Source: Isoetes taiwanensis (lineage: Eukaryota > Streptophyta > Lycopodiopsida > Isoetales > Isoetaceae). Taken from it: a DNA stretch of 64,000 nucleotides. Positions 45,980 through 59,267 of the stretch are shown here, one piece after another. The DNA lies in assembly GCA_021234155.1 (NCBI GenBank), contig JAJEKV010000317.1:64001-128000 (forward strand). The letters are read 5' to 3'. The notes beneath the pieces were generated by a model. That model was not told the DNA's origin. It worked only from the letters and a program-made list of their open reading frames with translations, and did not search any database. How positions within the stretch are numbered: position 1 is the first letter of the stretch; every line of letters starts with the position of its first letter. Made by a program: the position numbers and the translations under genes.

Positions 45980-48900
45980 TCTTAAAGCACCAGTTGAAGA
46001 AGAAACTATGGAAGAAGGATTGGACTCTCATGCAAGCACCGAGGAGGTCAGCATCGGGTTCGATTTCAATCCTCCTCATTGATGAAGTTTGAAGGAAAGC
46101 ACTTCGTTACAAGCGAGGCAAAGACGAAAAACAGAGGGTTTGTAGGGGTGGATACGTGACAAAGCCAATTAGAAGAAAGGTGAATGCTTACGTAAATCTC
46201 GTAATGAATGAGGTATCTAATTTGACTCCAAAACAGAAAAGTATATTTGCAAGAAGATTATTGCGGGACAAAAGATTGCAATTCCTATTTGAGCCGTCAT
46301 TGGAAGGCCTCAAGAGGCTATCGTGAAAACAGATCGTAAAGAATTTAAAGGATGGCCTCCAAGGCGTCAAAAATGCAAATAGCAATGACAGACTTGCTAC
46401 AAAGCATTCTGTACTATCTATGGTGGTTGGAGAGGAAGGAGAATTACGGAGAAGACTTCACTAGCAGCTAAGTTGTTTGAAAATACATCCTAGAAATATG
46501 AAACTAGCAGTGGAGAGAAGGAAAAGAATGTCCCTAGGTGGAACAAATCTGTGGGCATTAGCAAGTCGAAATCCAAGAACAAATATGATAGATCAGGCTA
46601 TGAAGGATATGGTTGCTCAGTTTTGGTTAGATAACTCAAAGGTTTCACCAAAAATTAGAGATGTCATGAAGAAGAGGACACAACCAATTCAATATATTGA
46701 CATTACGAATACTGTTGTAATTTAATTTAGTAATTGCATCTTGTTTTTCAGAATAAAGATGTTTTTATTTTGTAATGATGATGTAAAGTTTGTAGATTTC
46801 TTTACTTTTTGGCAGAATAAAGATGTCTTTTATTTTGTAACACTGATGTAAAGTTTGTAACAGATTTCTTTACTTTTTGAATGTAATGTAGATGCAGTCT
46901 GCCCTAGTTGTTCTACATGGAAATGTCAAATTATTTCATGGCAACACGTACATGTATATTTGTTTACATGTATATTCTGGATGTATATTTGTTTACATGT
47001 ATATTTAGGATGTATTGTAGATGTAGGCAGTAACTAAGAAGAAATTAGTGTGGAGATGTATTAATTGTCAAAAAATTATGTGACTTCATAGTAAATGAAA
47101 TAAAATTCATGTCAGAATGTACATGTATGTGTGGGAGTTTAGGGTCTTGAATATGTAAAAGATTTGTATGTAATGTAATGTAATGTAATGAGGTGACTAA
47201 TTTTATTTCACTGTAATTTTACAGTCAATTATTCAATTTTGTGGATCAAGATCGAGAGGTTTGGATTGGGCTTAGGCAATTTGAATACTTAAAAAACCTT
47301 CTTGCATTAGAAAGCTAAAGGAAAGAAACACATGTTGTTGCGTGAAACATGAGCAATCGAGTCTGTACAAGCAGGCATTTAATTTGATGAGGTCAAGACT
47401 CCATGAAAATTGTTCGGGCAATTGTGGTGTGTCAAGATCTGAAGCTCATCTTTGGAATATGTCAAGCCAAGGACAAGACATTTGATAATGTTAGCATATT
47501 TTGGAGGGCTATGGTATGTGACAGAGCGGCCGGACAACGAGTGGCATAAGCTACAATGTATCAAATCAGTTGTGGAAACCGTGGGAAACAATTAATTGAG
47601 TTGTGTCCAAGAGAATACAAGGAGCAGATTGATCAAACGCTTGATTGGCAAGTCTATGGTTACGTTAATGAGCCCTCGAAGAAAGGAACTTCACAAAGAC
47701 TAAAGCTAATTGACAAGAAAGGCAGCTCCAGTAATATGTTGGATAACATGTTTGATCATACGTCGAAGTTTGTATATCATAACTTTGTGGCACATTAGTG
47801 AGCAAACAATTCAAGGAATCCATGAAGAGTCTTCGTGATGATACCGTATTATCGTTGTTGATTTCTGAGAATTATACTTTGAAGCCATTCAACGAGATTC
47901 AAGCATAACATTGGTACAATGAACAAATCAGCATATTGGTCCACATCACGATGTTCAAGGTACAGGGTAAAATGAGGAAATGTGTGCACTTCTTTATTTC
48001 AGATGACAAAACACATGATACTCACTTTGTACAAAAAGCATTCAAGATGCACCTCAATTGGCTGAAAGAAAATGGTGCTGGTCATATGAAATACCACTTA
48101 ATTTGGTCTGACGGGTGTAATTCAAGTCGAGAAGAGCTTTCTATCATGTAACTAGGTATCATCAAGAGCATAAGATCAGAATGCACTGGAATTTCTTTGG
48201 CTCAGGACATGGGAAGGGTACACATGACGGAGAAGGAGCCATAGCCAAACTATGGCTCGAGGCGGAGGAGAACAAAAGAAAAAAGGATGAGAAAGTGATA
48301 AAAATCAAAAACGCATGTGAGGTTCTTGAAGAGAAAATTTCTGATGTGGAAAGGGTATTTTGGAAGGTGTCTGACATTGACCGTTCCCAAAGATTTGATG
48401 TGCTCCCAGTGAAAAGGGTGCAATCTCTTCATTGTGTATCATCCATAGATCCAAATGATCCAACAAAGTTAATGTGTAGATCTCTTTTCATGTTTTTGTA
48501 AGGCATGCATCAATTTTGATTGGCTGCTTGTGAGAATGCTGATCATTGTGGCGGTGGGAGTTGAGAAAACTAGAGCCTACAAACAGGGGACAATGTTGAA
48601 GAAGATGGGTAGTGCTGGGCAGAGGACTTGTGGGCAAATGACGTGGACAATGTGGATGAGACAGTGCAGGTTGGAGATTATTTTGCATCATTCACATCCC
48701 CAGACAATTATGAAAGGGTCCCTTATTATCTCATCAAGTGCACAAAAGTGAAACGTGCCCTCGAAGAAGACACCAAGGATGACTATGGAAATGAATTTTA
48801 TTGTGGTAATGAAGTTTATAGCTGGTAACTACTTTGAATTGATTCCTGGTTTGCCATCAAAGTGGGCTTATTCAAGGAAAGAAAGTTCTTGTCCATCCCG

Positions 48901-49038
48901 AGTCAGTAATTGGGGTGAGATTTCCATTGGAGCCAGTCAAACATAAGATTAAAGGTACATCTTATGCATATGAACTGACTAACTATTGGCATGAAATGTT
49001 GCTGGGAAATTTGCCAGAGATTGTAGAATCTCTGTAAT
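45980..49038 (+). pseudogene. HGKG-HDG family gene, decayed
   Basis: Plus-strand pieces appear in order. An N-terminal part (about 46186-46725) has LASRNPRTNMIDQAMKDMV then SKVSPKIRDVMKKR. A middle part (47556-47800) has LIELCPREYKEQIDQTLDWQ and KFVYHNFVAH. A core part (about 47860-48270) has NYTLKPFNEIQA, IWSDGC and FFGSGHGKGTHDGEGA. A C-terminal part (about 48640-49036) has YFASFTSPDNYERVPYYL and KIKGTSYAYELTNYWHE, ending at TAA. The conserved Asp, Cys and His residues suggest an RNase H-like or metal-binding core, but the function is unknown to me. Frames change several times. The 800 bp AT-rich gap (46726-47540) holds tandem repeats and may be an insertion or an intron. Confidence 0.6.
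46740..47230. repeat. AT-rich tandem repeats inside the HGKG family gene
   Basis: A unit with CAGAATAAAGATGT and TTTCTTTACTTTTTG is repeated at about 46750-46880. TTTACATGTATATT is repeated near 46955-47005, and a TGTAA microsatellite is near 47168-47195. Confidence 0.6.
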
Positions 49039-49600
49039 ACGTTAACCTGTTGTTGAAGTAACTTTTCTATGCACTAAGGCATGGACTTGCAAACTAAATG
49101 TAATCAGAATGTGAACCAGATTAAAACACAAACATTAATATATTGTTTATATAGTTCCAAGACTGTTATACTTAGTGAACCATCATTCAATTAAATTGGG
49201 ATTATGTCTATTCCAAAATCGCGCCGTATAAGCATTTTATTGACCATTATATTGAATTAACCACACTTTTGCACTGTGTTCATTTTCGGGCTAGGAAGAT
49301 GCATTTTATGTTAAAATGCAAAGGCATTCAAATATTCGATGCAAATGACCCATATTATGACAGAATGTTGGCAATAGAAAAAGCAGGAAATTGCTTATTA
49401 ATTCGCACATTCACGGACGACAACGAAATCTAAACATTGAAATTGTAATGCTTTACGAATAAATAACAGCAAGCAAGTTGCTACAAAACAGAGATTTTCG
49501 TGGTTCAAATCGCGCGTGGCGCGATTTGCTTGGCATAAATAACGCATTATAATAGAACATAAACTTAAAAAACTAATCCGATTCATCGCCGCCGTCGGTA
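49039..49600. other. spacer with perfect GC hairpin
   Basis: AAATCGCGC / GCGCGATTT (49507-49527, 3 nt loop) is a perfect 9 bp hairpin in otherwise AT-rich DNA. No gene was recognised. Confidence 0.5.
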
Positions 49601-50341
49601 GAAGCGGTCCCGAGATCCCGTCGATCATGAACAAACCATGGATTCCATATAAGATGGATTACAACATCAAAGGGATCGGGGATAGAAGCTTTACGAGGAT
49701 TCCCGTCAATTTCCCTGTCCGATTAAGTTGCGCGTATAGTGTTTGTATCTCTTGACCATTTTTCCTGTAGCTATTTAGGTGCAAGAATCGACAAAACGAG
49801 CGAGGGAAGTCATCTTTGTCAAAATCTTCGGGATGATAGGATGGTGGATTTAGTGATCGTGGATCGATTGAAGCAACACTTCAAAGGCGTCATCATCAAC
49901 TATAATGATGTCTTCCTTCTCCCGAACGCCCAAGTCATCCATCATGTCGCTCAAGCATTTCACAAATATTTTTTTACAGTAGGATCCTTGGGGTTATTGA
50001 ATGACTTACATTTGCTCACGATCCCAAACGGATGCCCAATCTCTATGTAACTCGGGAACTACTTTCAAAACTTCTGTATATTTCTATTCTCCATCGACGA
50101 CCAATTTGCACTTGAAATAAAGTGAAAGCTTGGTCTAACATCTCCTTCGAGATCTTCCGGCCGGATATACCCATTTCGCACTGTCTCAAATGGTTTTACA
50201 TGCATACCATGATAAAGGGGAATTGTGCTTTAGGTAACGTTTTGCGAGCACTCCATTCAAATCGAACACCGGAATTTTCGAGGAAACCGGATTAGGTCTG
50301 TAATAATAAAGCACACACTTGTGAGACAAGGAAAAAAAAAA

Positions 50342-50412
50342 TTGAAATCGCGCTTGGGCGCGATTTTCAATTCTCTGTTGAAGAATTGAAATCGCGCTGG
50401 CGCGATTTTCAT
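50342..50412. repeat. paired GC hairpins within an intron
   Basis: Two adjacent hairpins of the form GAAATCGCGC...GCGCGATTTTC (50342-50370 and 50386-50412) are separated by CTGTTG inside a larger AATTC/GAATT palindrome. Both lie between the donor and acceptor of the intron at 50280-50436. Confidence 0.65.
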
Positions 50413-52429
50413 TTGTTTGAATAACATACCTTTCGGTTCCCTGTTCAACATCCGCAATGATGAGCTTACTCTCCTACCGTCTTGGTGCGCCGAAGTGTCA
50501 CCACATCACTTAGTGTTTGAACTATGGTTGATACTTCATTACTCTTTATGCTAACGACTCGAGCTTTCCGAATCCCTTTGTATCATCTAGGATTTTGTCT
50601 TCTTCGCTTGTGTTACCTACATCCACTTCAGTTGGATTTTCCAATGTGATTGGAATGATAGGCACGCCTCTACCGCATAGTTAAGCTGCTGCTTGTCGAT
50701 ATTCTTCTTTATGTGCTCCATCCGCTTTCTCATTTCTTCCCGCCTCTGCAGCCGGATGACCGGAGTAATTCGACTTAGAGCTGGAAGCTTTATTTTTTGC
50801 ACTACCTAGCGGACCCCTAGGTGCCACCTCTAGCACTTTCTCGTAAAAAATATCAAGGAAGCCCTTGGCTTGACCATCAGAGAAGCCCTTGGCTTGGCAT
50901 TTCCTAGCTAGCTAACCGTGAGCTTCCCGCCGGAGGACATAACCTCAACATGAAACTCCCAACACGTAGACTCTAAAGGGCGAAGGCTTCAATCGAGAAA
51001 ACTCGAAGGGCCAAAGAAAACCCGCACTTATTCAGCCTCCCTTATCGCCACAAGTAGCTCATACTTGATTGGTGAATTAAGGGCAGGGATCGACCAGTTT
51101 TCTTCTTCCTCTTCCTCTTCGTCCTCTTCAAAGTCCACATCCACATCCGTAGTCTCCTTCCCTTTGTCTTCAAGATTGGATTCGACATAAAAATATTTTT
51201 CAATAGGGGTTCATCTAGCCGATAGCACCGCCAAGCAATCTTCTCACCTTCTGGTTTCCCCTTGAGTCTTTCATATTCTTTATCATCCATAATGGCTATC
51301 AGCACATGTGAGATCTTACTTTCGGTACTAAACTCACTATCTTTGTTTTCATCTATCATTACTGCTTGCCTCATCACTTTAATGCATTCGACATCATTTG
51401 CAGCAGCTAGTGCATATCGTAGGACATGTGGAGTGGCAAACCTGTCACGATAGTATAATGCATCTCGATCGTCAAACCCTTTGCATGTGTTGAAGAAGGT
51501 CTTGAATCATCTTGTGTCCATCTCGCGCCCCGGCTATCAAGAACAAATAGAGTGATGTCGGTTGGCCCTTCACCCACGCCCTGGTATGGCACACTTATAA
51601 CCAAATGGACACCTTATAGAAAAAGGAGACTCGTCTCTTGCCGTAGTCTTCTTCACCAAAGCAACTTTTTTTTTTAGGTCGACGCAACTTTCGTGTGAAT
51701 CCCTTAAGAGTTGCCACATTCTTCGCCTTTTGTCGCTTCACAAAATCTTTTGACCAAAATACATATTTCTTAATGTCATCATTAGATACGTTGTAATCTC
51801 ACGATAACATGAAGTCTCCCGAGCCTTTTGGGTTCTTCAGCCAACTTGACTTTTTCGGGACTTTCATATTTTTATCGATTCTCATGCATCTTGAAAGATG
51901 TCAAGTGCTTTCTTTGCAGGCGTTTTCTTGTAGATAACTTCCTTTTCGATGCAACTATCTAGAAGAGATTAAGTGCATCATCCAATCCTTGTGCCTTTCT
52001 CATTTTCGCGGATATGTATATTAAAAATAGACGTATCTTTGCGGAGGAAACCCGCCATACGAATTTGGCAACTTCTTTTTCCGAATAGGCGCCCCAAAAT
52101 TCGCTCCACTTTTCCCATACACGGGTCAAGAAAAACAATCTTACGAGGCATCCTTTGGCACCGTTTGCTCTTCCGTGCGGCTTGTGCATCCCCTTTTTCT
52201 TCTTTGATCTAGTGCCCTTGGTCTTGTCCTCAGATTATGGTTTGGCATGTTGTCCTTTCTAGTAATTTGAATTCGCACTCTTAGATTGCCCTTGTGTCGG
52301 TCGGCATTGGTTTTCCATATTCGATCCATTGGTTACGAAGCGTCGCCGCGAATCGCCCACATACGGATCGCAAAATATGGGCCGTTAGATAAAAAAATAG
52401 ACATGCCGTAAGAAAAATAATAAAAACGC

Positions 52430-52690
52430 GCCAGTAGCGTTTTAGATTAATCCGCGGATTTACAAAACGCCGGGCGCGATTTCTTCATGATGAAGAATTA
52501 GCGCCCAGCGTTTCTTGTAAACCCGTCAACACAAAATAACAACATAAAGCGGCGCCCGGTAGCGTTTTCGCTAATCACGTATTAAAAAAAGCGGCCGCCG
52601 ATTTCTTCATGTATGCCATATGAAGAAATCGCCAGCGCCGCTTTTCAGAACCGCGGATTAAAAACGCTACCGGCGATTTGGAACGCTATG
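52430..52690. repeat. cluster of long GC-rich hairpins
   Basis: At least two hairpins share a GATTTCTTCAT...ATGAAGAA core. One at about 52470-52520 has outer arms AACGCCGGGCGC / GCGCCCAGCGTT. One at about 52587-52646 has outer arms AAAAAGCGG / CCGCTTTT. Isolated AACGCTACCGG and CCGGTAGCGTT arms flank them. Confidence 0.6.
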
Positions 52691-53900
52691 TGGGAAAATA
52701 AAATACCTTTTGTATAGGAATGTCTTTCCCATGTCATTCATTCGATTACCGATTTCTGGCTAATTCTCGCCGCCGTTGTTGAGCCACCGAGGAACCGCGA
52801 ACTGGACCAATACAAGTCTATAGAATAACCGATTTCCAATTTTTGTGCTTGACCGATCAAAACCTTTCAAGCCTTCTAATCAATGTGGCCATCTATTATC
52901 ATGAAGTGAATATCGAGGTTGCCAATTAAATCTTCAAGTTTATTCCATATCAACACCTTCTTCGCTCTTCATATCAAAAGGCACCACATCTGGGCCAGTA
53001 TTACCTTTATCCCGGTTTTCTATCATGCCGTTGACTATTTCCATTGCGTCTTCTTGTCGTATCTTCTGCTGACAAACATAGGCTTCGTGGACCTGAAAAG
53101 CCTGTTGACATGGATAGGATGCGTGAAGTTAAGGCCCAGTGGATACTTGTCAGCATATTTCTTGAGTTTGCTCATGTCCTCTAACTGTCTCGCCTTGTCA
53201 TCATCACTAGTCATATCCGTAATGCCTAGAACGCCCGGGTGTTTCCCGGCTCTAGAACTTGCATCTTCCTTCTCTTTTAAAGCTTGTAGGTACGGACTAG
53301 CTGACGGCCTTGTACTGATTGCTCTTCTCACAGCTGAGAGACCTTCACATATTGTTTTTGGTGTCAATGGATCACCACCTGACCAGCCAAATTTGAAGAG
53401 GTTATCTGCGGCGTCATCCGTTCTTAGGGCAGCCTCTTTAAAGGAACTGGCCCAGCATTTAACTTCTTCAATACTTTTTTTTTTTCGACCGCTTCAAGTA
53501 ATCACGGAACAATATGAATCGTCATGTTCTTCGTGATGTGATCGAATACCTTGTTTCTTCATTTGATCTGCTTTCCTTAACTCTAGACATGAAAATCAGA
53601 CTGTCTTTTCCGCTTAGTCTTGAAGATCTCCACATACCATTGAGCCATCGGTAGATCTTCTTTCGACATGGAGGCTCTACTCAGCCTTGAGCCTTCATTA
53701 TTCCTGGCCAGATCGTCAATGGTCACAACGTGTGCCAAATCTGCGAATCGATACATCTTCATCCGTTTGGTTTTTTTCGTGCAGATGTCCTCGGACCCCA
53801 AGCAGTTTTGCTTTTCTTTTCACATTTTTAGAAGATCCCGAAGTTACAATCATGTGGTGAGTAATGAAATCGCCGAGCCGCTTTTTGATATCGCCTAACT

Positions 53901-56900
53901 TTCAAAAACATAAATTGTACCACGTGAAAAAATAGCGGAGACAACCAAAAACAATCATATCGTAGACGCTCTTACATTATAAAATCGCCGAAGCTGCTTT
54001 TTAAGAGGGGCCCTAGGCAGCTTATATATTATAAGAGACATACTAGGCTACAAAAAGACTTGTCAAAAGAATCGAGAATACAAGTAACAAAAGTCTGCAA
54101 GAAAACTATAATTAAAAGGTCTACATTATACAAAATGGAGAATACAGGAGAAGATTATAACAAAAACACACAAAACAAGGTAGTAAAAGCAAAGAGAAAT
54201 GACACGTAAAACAATATAAAAGGTAGAAAATACACAGAGACACGATACAATGGAAAATACACGTGTAGAAAAACATCCTAAAAACCTAACACGTAAATCA
54301 ATTACAAAACAAAAGCAGATCAATTACCCGAGGCGCTTTGTTGGATTTGTGCTTTACGCTTGTTGCTGACCTCCGTGCTTGGGATTTGTGCTTTGGGTCG
54401 TTGCCCACCTCCACGGCCTGGCCGCGTGGCGAGATCTTCTAGACGCCATAGAAGCGCAAGTGCGGATAATATGAGACTGGGGTTTGGTTTAAACTTATAT
54501 GTATGCGTTCATAATCTAGGCCGCCGATTTACAACCGTAAATTCAAATTCGCCGTCCTTTTAAATTTATACAGCCTTTAATTAACCGCCTCGTCCAGCTC
54601 ATTTACAAATTTAAATTGTGTTTTTCTTTTTAGTGCAATTTCAAGATAACAATTAATTATTAATTTCAAGAAAACGCATATGTGGCAATCTACTACCACC
54701 TAATCGCCACCTACTATCAGGCGCCCAAGATCATTCCTACTATCAGGCCCAAGAACAATCGACTATCGAGCGCCCAAGATCCGTCTACACAACGCCCATT
54801 CGATCGGCCGCCTTCAATCCCATTCGATGTTGAACTATGGTGAGTGTGATTCCATTCGCAAATGCATTCTCTTGTTCTCTATTTTTCGCCCTCTATTTTT
54901 TCCAATGCATTCGGTTCTTTATCGATTGTGAGGAGAAGAATGCTATCTTTTAACAAAGAAACTTGAAGCGCCGAAGTAGGCTTATGTAAAATCGAAGATC
55001 TGAATCCAAGTTCTATGTGTCATGGTGTTCCTCTTGGAAACAAGCCAGAAGATTTCCATTATAAAATCGCAATTATGAAGATGAGGCTCTTCCAAGAAGA
55101 CATCCCGGGCATGCATCTGAGTTGGTGAAAGCATGGGCACATTTGTAGCATGGCCAAAAGAACGTCCTAAAAAGGTATGTATATTTGGATATTCAAAAAA
55201 AAATGAATATATCATAACATATGCATGATGTTGTGAATTTTGAATTCTTTGATGTTCTTTAGCAAATATATCAACCCCATGAAACTACACATTAATGAAA
55301 ATATGTAGTTTCTTGGGGTTGGTCATAATTAATTTGGAGGGCATCAAAAGGATTCAATGTTTTCGACATTGCATATAAAAACATAATAAACTAATGACAT
55401 AAAAAAAGTATAGTGCAAAATTGCGCGCCAGCGCCGAAGTTTGTATTCATATTCCAAAAAGTGTATGTACATTTCTTCTTACGCAAAAATGCGCCAGGCC
55501 GAATTCTTTCTATCTCTACAATATGTCACATAGGCCCACTTCATCGGCCCAATATCATAAAAGTCCCACCGAACCACTCTGATATGCGGGATCCTCATCT
55601 TCCTCGTGAATGTCGAGTCTCCAAACGAGTGTTGTATCGATCCTTGATACTATAAATCAAATCCTCGTACTTATTTGTTGGCATGAGCCTTACTAAGAGC
55701 ATGAGGAGCCGCGATATGTCGAGAGATGCGATGGAAGTGTTCCCATGGCCCCCGACACTGATCGGGTCTAATGGATTCTCCAACTCTCTTTGAACGTTTT
55801 TGAATAGCACAATCAAGTAATATCTTGTGCTGTGGTCCGAGTTGATGGTCGCCCGTGGAAGTGTATTTGAATTAGAACTAGAACCAAGTTAGTGTATTTG
55901 AAGTAGGATCAGCCGGTGTCCATGCATAAGGAAAATCCATGGCACTAGAGCGAGAGAAATTAAGTAATTAGCAAATGATATATTACTCTCCCCATAAAAC
56001 GATTACGAACATACATAATTCAAAAACGCAGCAGCGCCGGTTGTTTTGTTTTTTTTCTGGATCTATTTCACTTTACCGGGCGCGATTTGTATAGAACCGT
56101 ATGAAATAGAAAAGCCAAACTAAAAATGCGCTGGGGCGCTTTTGATTAACCTAGTGGAAAATCGGAACCCAAAATAGAAATGCGCCAAGCGATTTCTCCC
56201 ATTCTAACATATTATTCTAATGTAATGCATAATGCGTAAATTCATTGTTTTAGTTCATTATTTAGAGCAGATAGAGGAAGAGCTAGTGAAATAGAATAAG
56301 AGCGATCTGGCCGAGAATTATATAAGCAAGATCATAGAGCAGATAGATCATACAGCAGATAGATCATAGATCATAGATCATAGAGCAAGATCATAGAGCA
56401 GATAGATCATAGATCATTATTTACTTCATTATTTTAGATCATTAATTAGAATAGAATAGAATAGAATATGATTTTATCGTCCACGGAGAACAGATAGAGG
56501 AAGAGCTAGTGAAATAGAATAAGAGCAGATCATATAGGCAAGATCATAGAACAAGATCATAGAGCAGGATCTATATATGAAGGTGGTAGGGCAGTTTAGG
56601 ACTGATGCATGTAAAAGTAAATAACATGCTTTATGTAAAATAACTACTTTATGTAAATAACAGGAAATACTAACCTATTTGTGTTCTGTACCCGAGAATT
56701 GAGCCTTTGCCTTTGAGCCAAAACAAAAAAAACGAAAAACAAAGTTGATTTGATTCGAGAAGCCAATAGCAGATGATTTGAGCCTTAAGAAGCCGAGAAA
56801 AAGCAATAGCAGCTAATTTGGAAACCGAGAAGCCGAGAAGCTTTAACACAAAAAACAAAAAACCACAAAACTTTGTTATTCAAAGCCAGAGAGATTGTAG

Positions 56901-57975
56901 AGAGCCGAAAAGCCAAAAAAGCCTACAAACCTTTGAGCCGAAAACACCTTTGAGCCAAAAACCTTTGAGCAGATGATTGTAGAAGCCGAAAAGCTCGAAA
57001 AGCCGAGTTTAAAGCATATAGAAGCCGAGTTTAAAGCGGATAGAAGCCGAAAAGCCGAGAAGCAGATAGAAGTCGAGATTGAAGCCTAGATTGAAGCCGA
57101 GAAGCGCCTAGATTGCATGCACAGATTGAAGCGCCGAGATTGCGCCGAGAAGCGCCTGGAATGCCTGGAATTGGAAGCAGAAGGAAGTGGAAGCGGAAGG
57201 AATTCGAAAAGTTCGAAAGTGAGAGAAAGCAGTTCGAAAACGAATGCTAACTTCAAATAATAACTGCCTTAAAATTTTGCATCACAAGCGCAATCATCAC
57301 CGCTTGGCGAAAATTTATTACAGAAATTTTTTGTTGTAAGGACCGTCACTTTAAAAATTTAAAAGTTATGAGTTAATAGTTAAGTTATAAGTTGATAGTT
57401 TAAAAGTTATAAGTTAGTAGTTAAGTTAGTGACCTTAAAACTAACCTTAGAACTTAGTTCTAACCTTAAAACTTTTAACCTACAATAACTTTAAAAGTTT
57501 AAAAGTTATGAGTTAATAGTTAAGTTAGTTGTTAATAGTTATAAGTTAATAGTTAATAGTTAAGTTATAAGTTATAAGTTAATAGTTTAAAAGTTATAAG
57601 TTAGTTGTTAAGTTAGTGACCTTAAAACTAACCTTAAAACTTAGTTCTAACCTTAAAACTTTTAACCTACAATAACTTTCCAACCTTAAAATTTCTAACC
57701 TATAATAACCTATAATAAACTTCTTAACCTTAAAACTGCTAACCTATAATTAATAACCTTAAAAGTTGTTGCTAAGGTTATTATAGGATAAAAATTTAGA
57801 AGGTTATAAGTAGAGAATTTTATTTATATATAATGTTGAGGAAAATAGCTTGGGGAATCCCATTATATAAATAGAATGATCAAATACAATAAGACATATA
57901 AGGCTTTCATTTATGAACATGTTAGTGAGAGGTTATTTGGATATGCTAACTTACTATATGTTTTTATGCATTCTA
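53901..57975. repeat. repeat-rich region without genes
   Basis: AT-rich spacer with scattered GCGCC hairpin remnants (near 55430, 56030 and 56130). It is followed by AGATAGATCATAG-type microsatellite (56330-56570), purine-rich AGCCGAGAAGCC-type repeats (56750-57240), and an AAGTTATAAGTTAATAG / CTAACCTTAAAACTT satellite (57350-57790) with inverted units. No coding sequence is supported. Confidence 0.55.
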
Positions 57976-57985
57976 GGTCAATGGC

Positions 57986-59262
57986 ATGCAAAATGCTAAA
58001 AAAAAAGCCCCCAATGATGCTGACCAAGGCAAGAAAAAATTCCCAAATGATGAAGATGATGCCCAAGGAAAGGAAAAGACTGCAAATGATGTTGATGATG
58101 GCAAAGAAAAGGAAAAGACTCCAAATGATGTTGATGATGGCAAAAGAAAGGAAAAGACCACAAATGAAAAGGATGATGCCAAAGGAAAGGAAATTGTACT
58201 TTATACTCGGGTCGATTGGAAAAACAAAAGGTCAAGATCCCGTGATGCATGCAATGAGAGGTGATAGGGAGAAGGGATTATTGTTCTAGCAGATCCTATC
58301 AATGCAAAGTGAATGATGAAAGATTAGGGGAGGACAAAGGTTAGGTGTGGCAATCTCAAAATTATATGACAATTGGAAGGAAAAGGGTTCGGAGCAAACA
58401 AGAATGCCTAGCTTGTGTGAAGCAACTAGAGGTTCCAACTATTGTTGCATGGCCTAGGGACGAGATTCAAGCGGAGGGGAACTACCGCGTTTCCTATATT
58501 GAATGGAAAGTGGATATGTTCAAAATGGATGGCTATACATGGAATTCCAACCTCTTCTTGGCACAACTGGCAAAAGAGACATGAAAATGGTAGTAAAATT
58601 GCATTGCATGAGAACACCGGCTGGTAAGGCCTACCTCAAGAACTATAGTCACCAAAGGAAATATTTGAAAGATATGTGGATTTCAAATGAGAAAACATGC
58701 CACATAAGAGTAAGAAGGATGAAGCAGGGTAGAGTTATTGTTGAAAAGAGATTGCCATCCCATTGTACCCGGAAGAGCATATTAGAGGAAATAAATGCAT
58801 TGCTTGGGAACTTGGGTGGCCTCTATATCAGCCCAGTTTTAGTAGGCTATGGAATAAGCATTTCAAGCATGTGACCATAGCAACTTCAAACAACTTTGCC
58901 AAGTGCAATTTATGTGCTAAGTTGAAGGAGACACTAGATAAGACTGTGCAACCAAGTCTAAGGGCAAAGATAAGGGAACATATGAAGGACCATATGACAG
59001 ATCAACTATCATGTAGATCAACTTATTGGATGTGGAGGACTTTATCTGCAATGGAACCTAATAACTATCTATGTATTATACATGATAAAATGGACCAACA
59101 GAAGACTTGTCTTCCACAATTCAAGTACATTCCTAAGTCATGTGGAAGATCATACCCTTTGCAGATTTCAATGACTGGGGCAATATTACATGGGCAGTCT
59201 CAGACCTATTATGGCCATTTCAGTTTAGAGTTGTGGAGTGATGGTCCAGATTTTCACATTGG
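57986..59262 (+). pseudogene. DUF7869-like gene, 5' part
   Basis: The start (57986-58264) has three 13-residue repeats of the type PNDVDDGKRKEKT, a low-complexity tail. Then come blocks in three frames: YIEWKVDMFKMDGY (58495-58540), then LPSHCTRKSILEEINALLGN (58752-58811). The longest is at 58763-59262: NNFAKCNLCAKLKETLDKT, then YLCIIHDKMDQQKTCLPQFK and LQISMTGAILHGQSQTYYGH. The order matches what I know of DUF7869 proteins, which resemble transposase-derived genes of unknown function. The text stops at the LINE insertion (FHIGSII) and resumes near 63730. Two or three frameshifts are present. Confidence 0.6.
58060..58200 (+). repeat. 39 bp coding tandem repeat
   Basis: Three units of 39 bp (AATGATGTTGATGATGGCAA in the best-kept ones) encode the 13-residue repeat at the start of the DUF7869-like gene. 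Confidence 0.65.
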
Positions 59263-59267
59263 GAGTA

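Larger units (their letters stand above)
49600..53900 (-). pseudogene. unrecognised spliced gene with hairpin-bearing introns
   Basis: The minus strand shows protein-like blocks in order. 53583-53801: YRFADLAHVVTIDDLARNNE. 53035-53400: TPKTICEGLSAVRRAI and KYPLGLNFTHPIHVNRLF. 51042-51600: RFATPHVLRYALAAANDVEC, MIDENKDSEFSTESK and an acidic EEDEEEEEEE run. 50617-50802: RREEMRKRMEHIKKN. 49850-50000: MMDDLGVREKEDIIVVDDDA. At 50280-50436 a clean intron is visible on the minus strand: donor GTATGTT, acceptor TTATTATTACAG. I do not recognise the family. Some frame breaks are present, so it is either a pseudogene or a gene with sequence errors. Exon limits other than that intron are approximate. Confidence 0.45.

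Noticed and set aside
52919-53536. 205-codon plus-strand open frame
   Set aside because: The opposite strand reads as hydrophilic, protein-like text in the same interval; the plus-strand product is a run of Leu, Ser and Phe without motifs.
56670-56858. Hydrophobic minus-strand open frame
   Set aside because: Produced by purine-rich AGCCGAGAAGCC-type repeats; not a gene.
57876-58289. 137-codon frame rich in Met and Lys
   Set aside because: It is the +1 shadow of the 13-residue DUF7869-like repeat frame starting at 57986.
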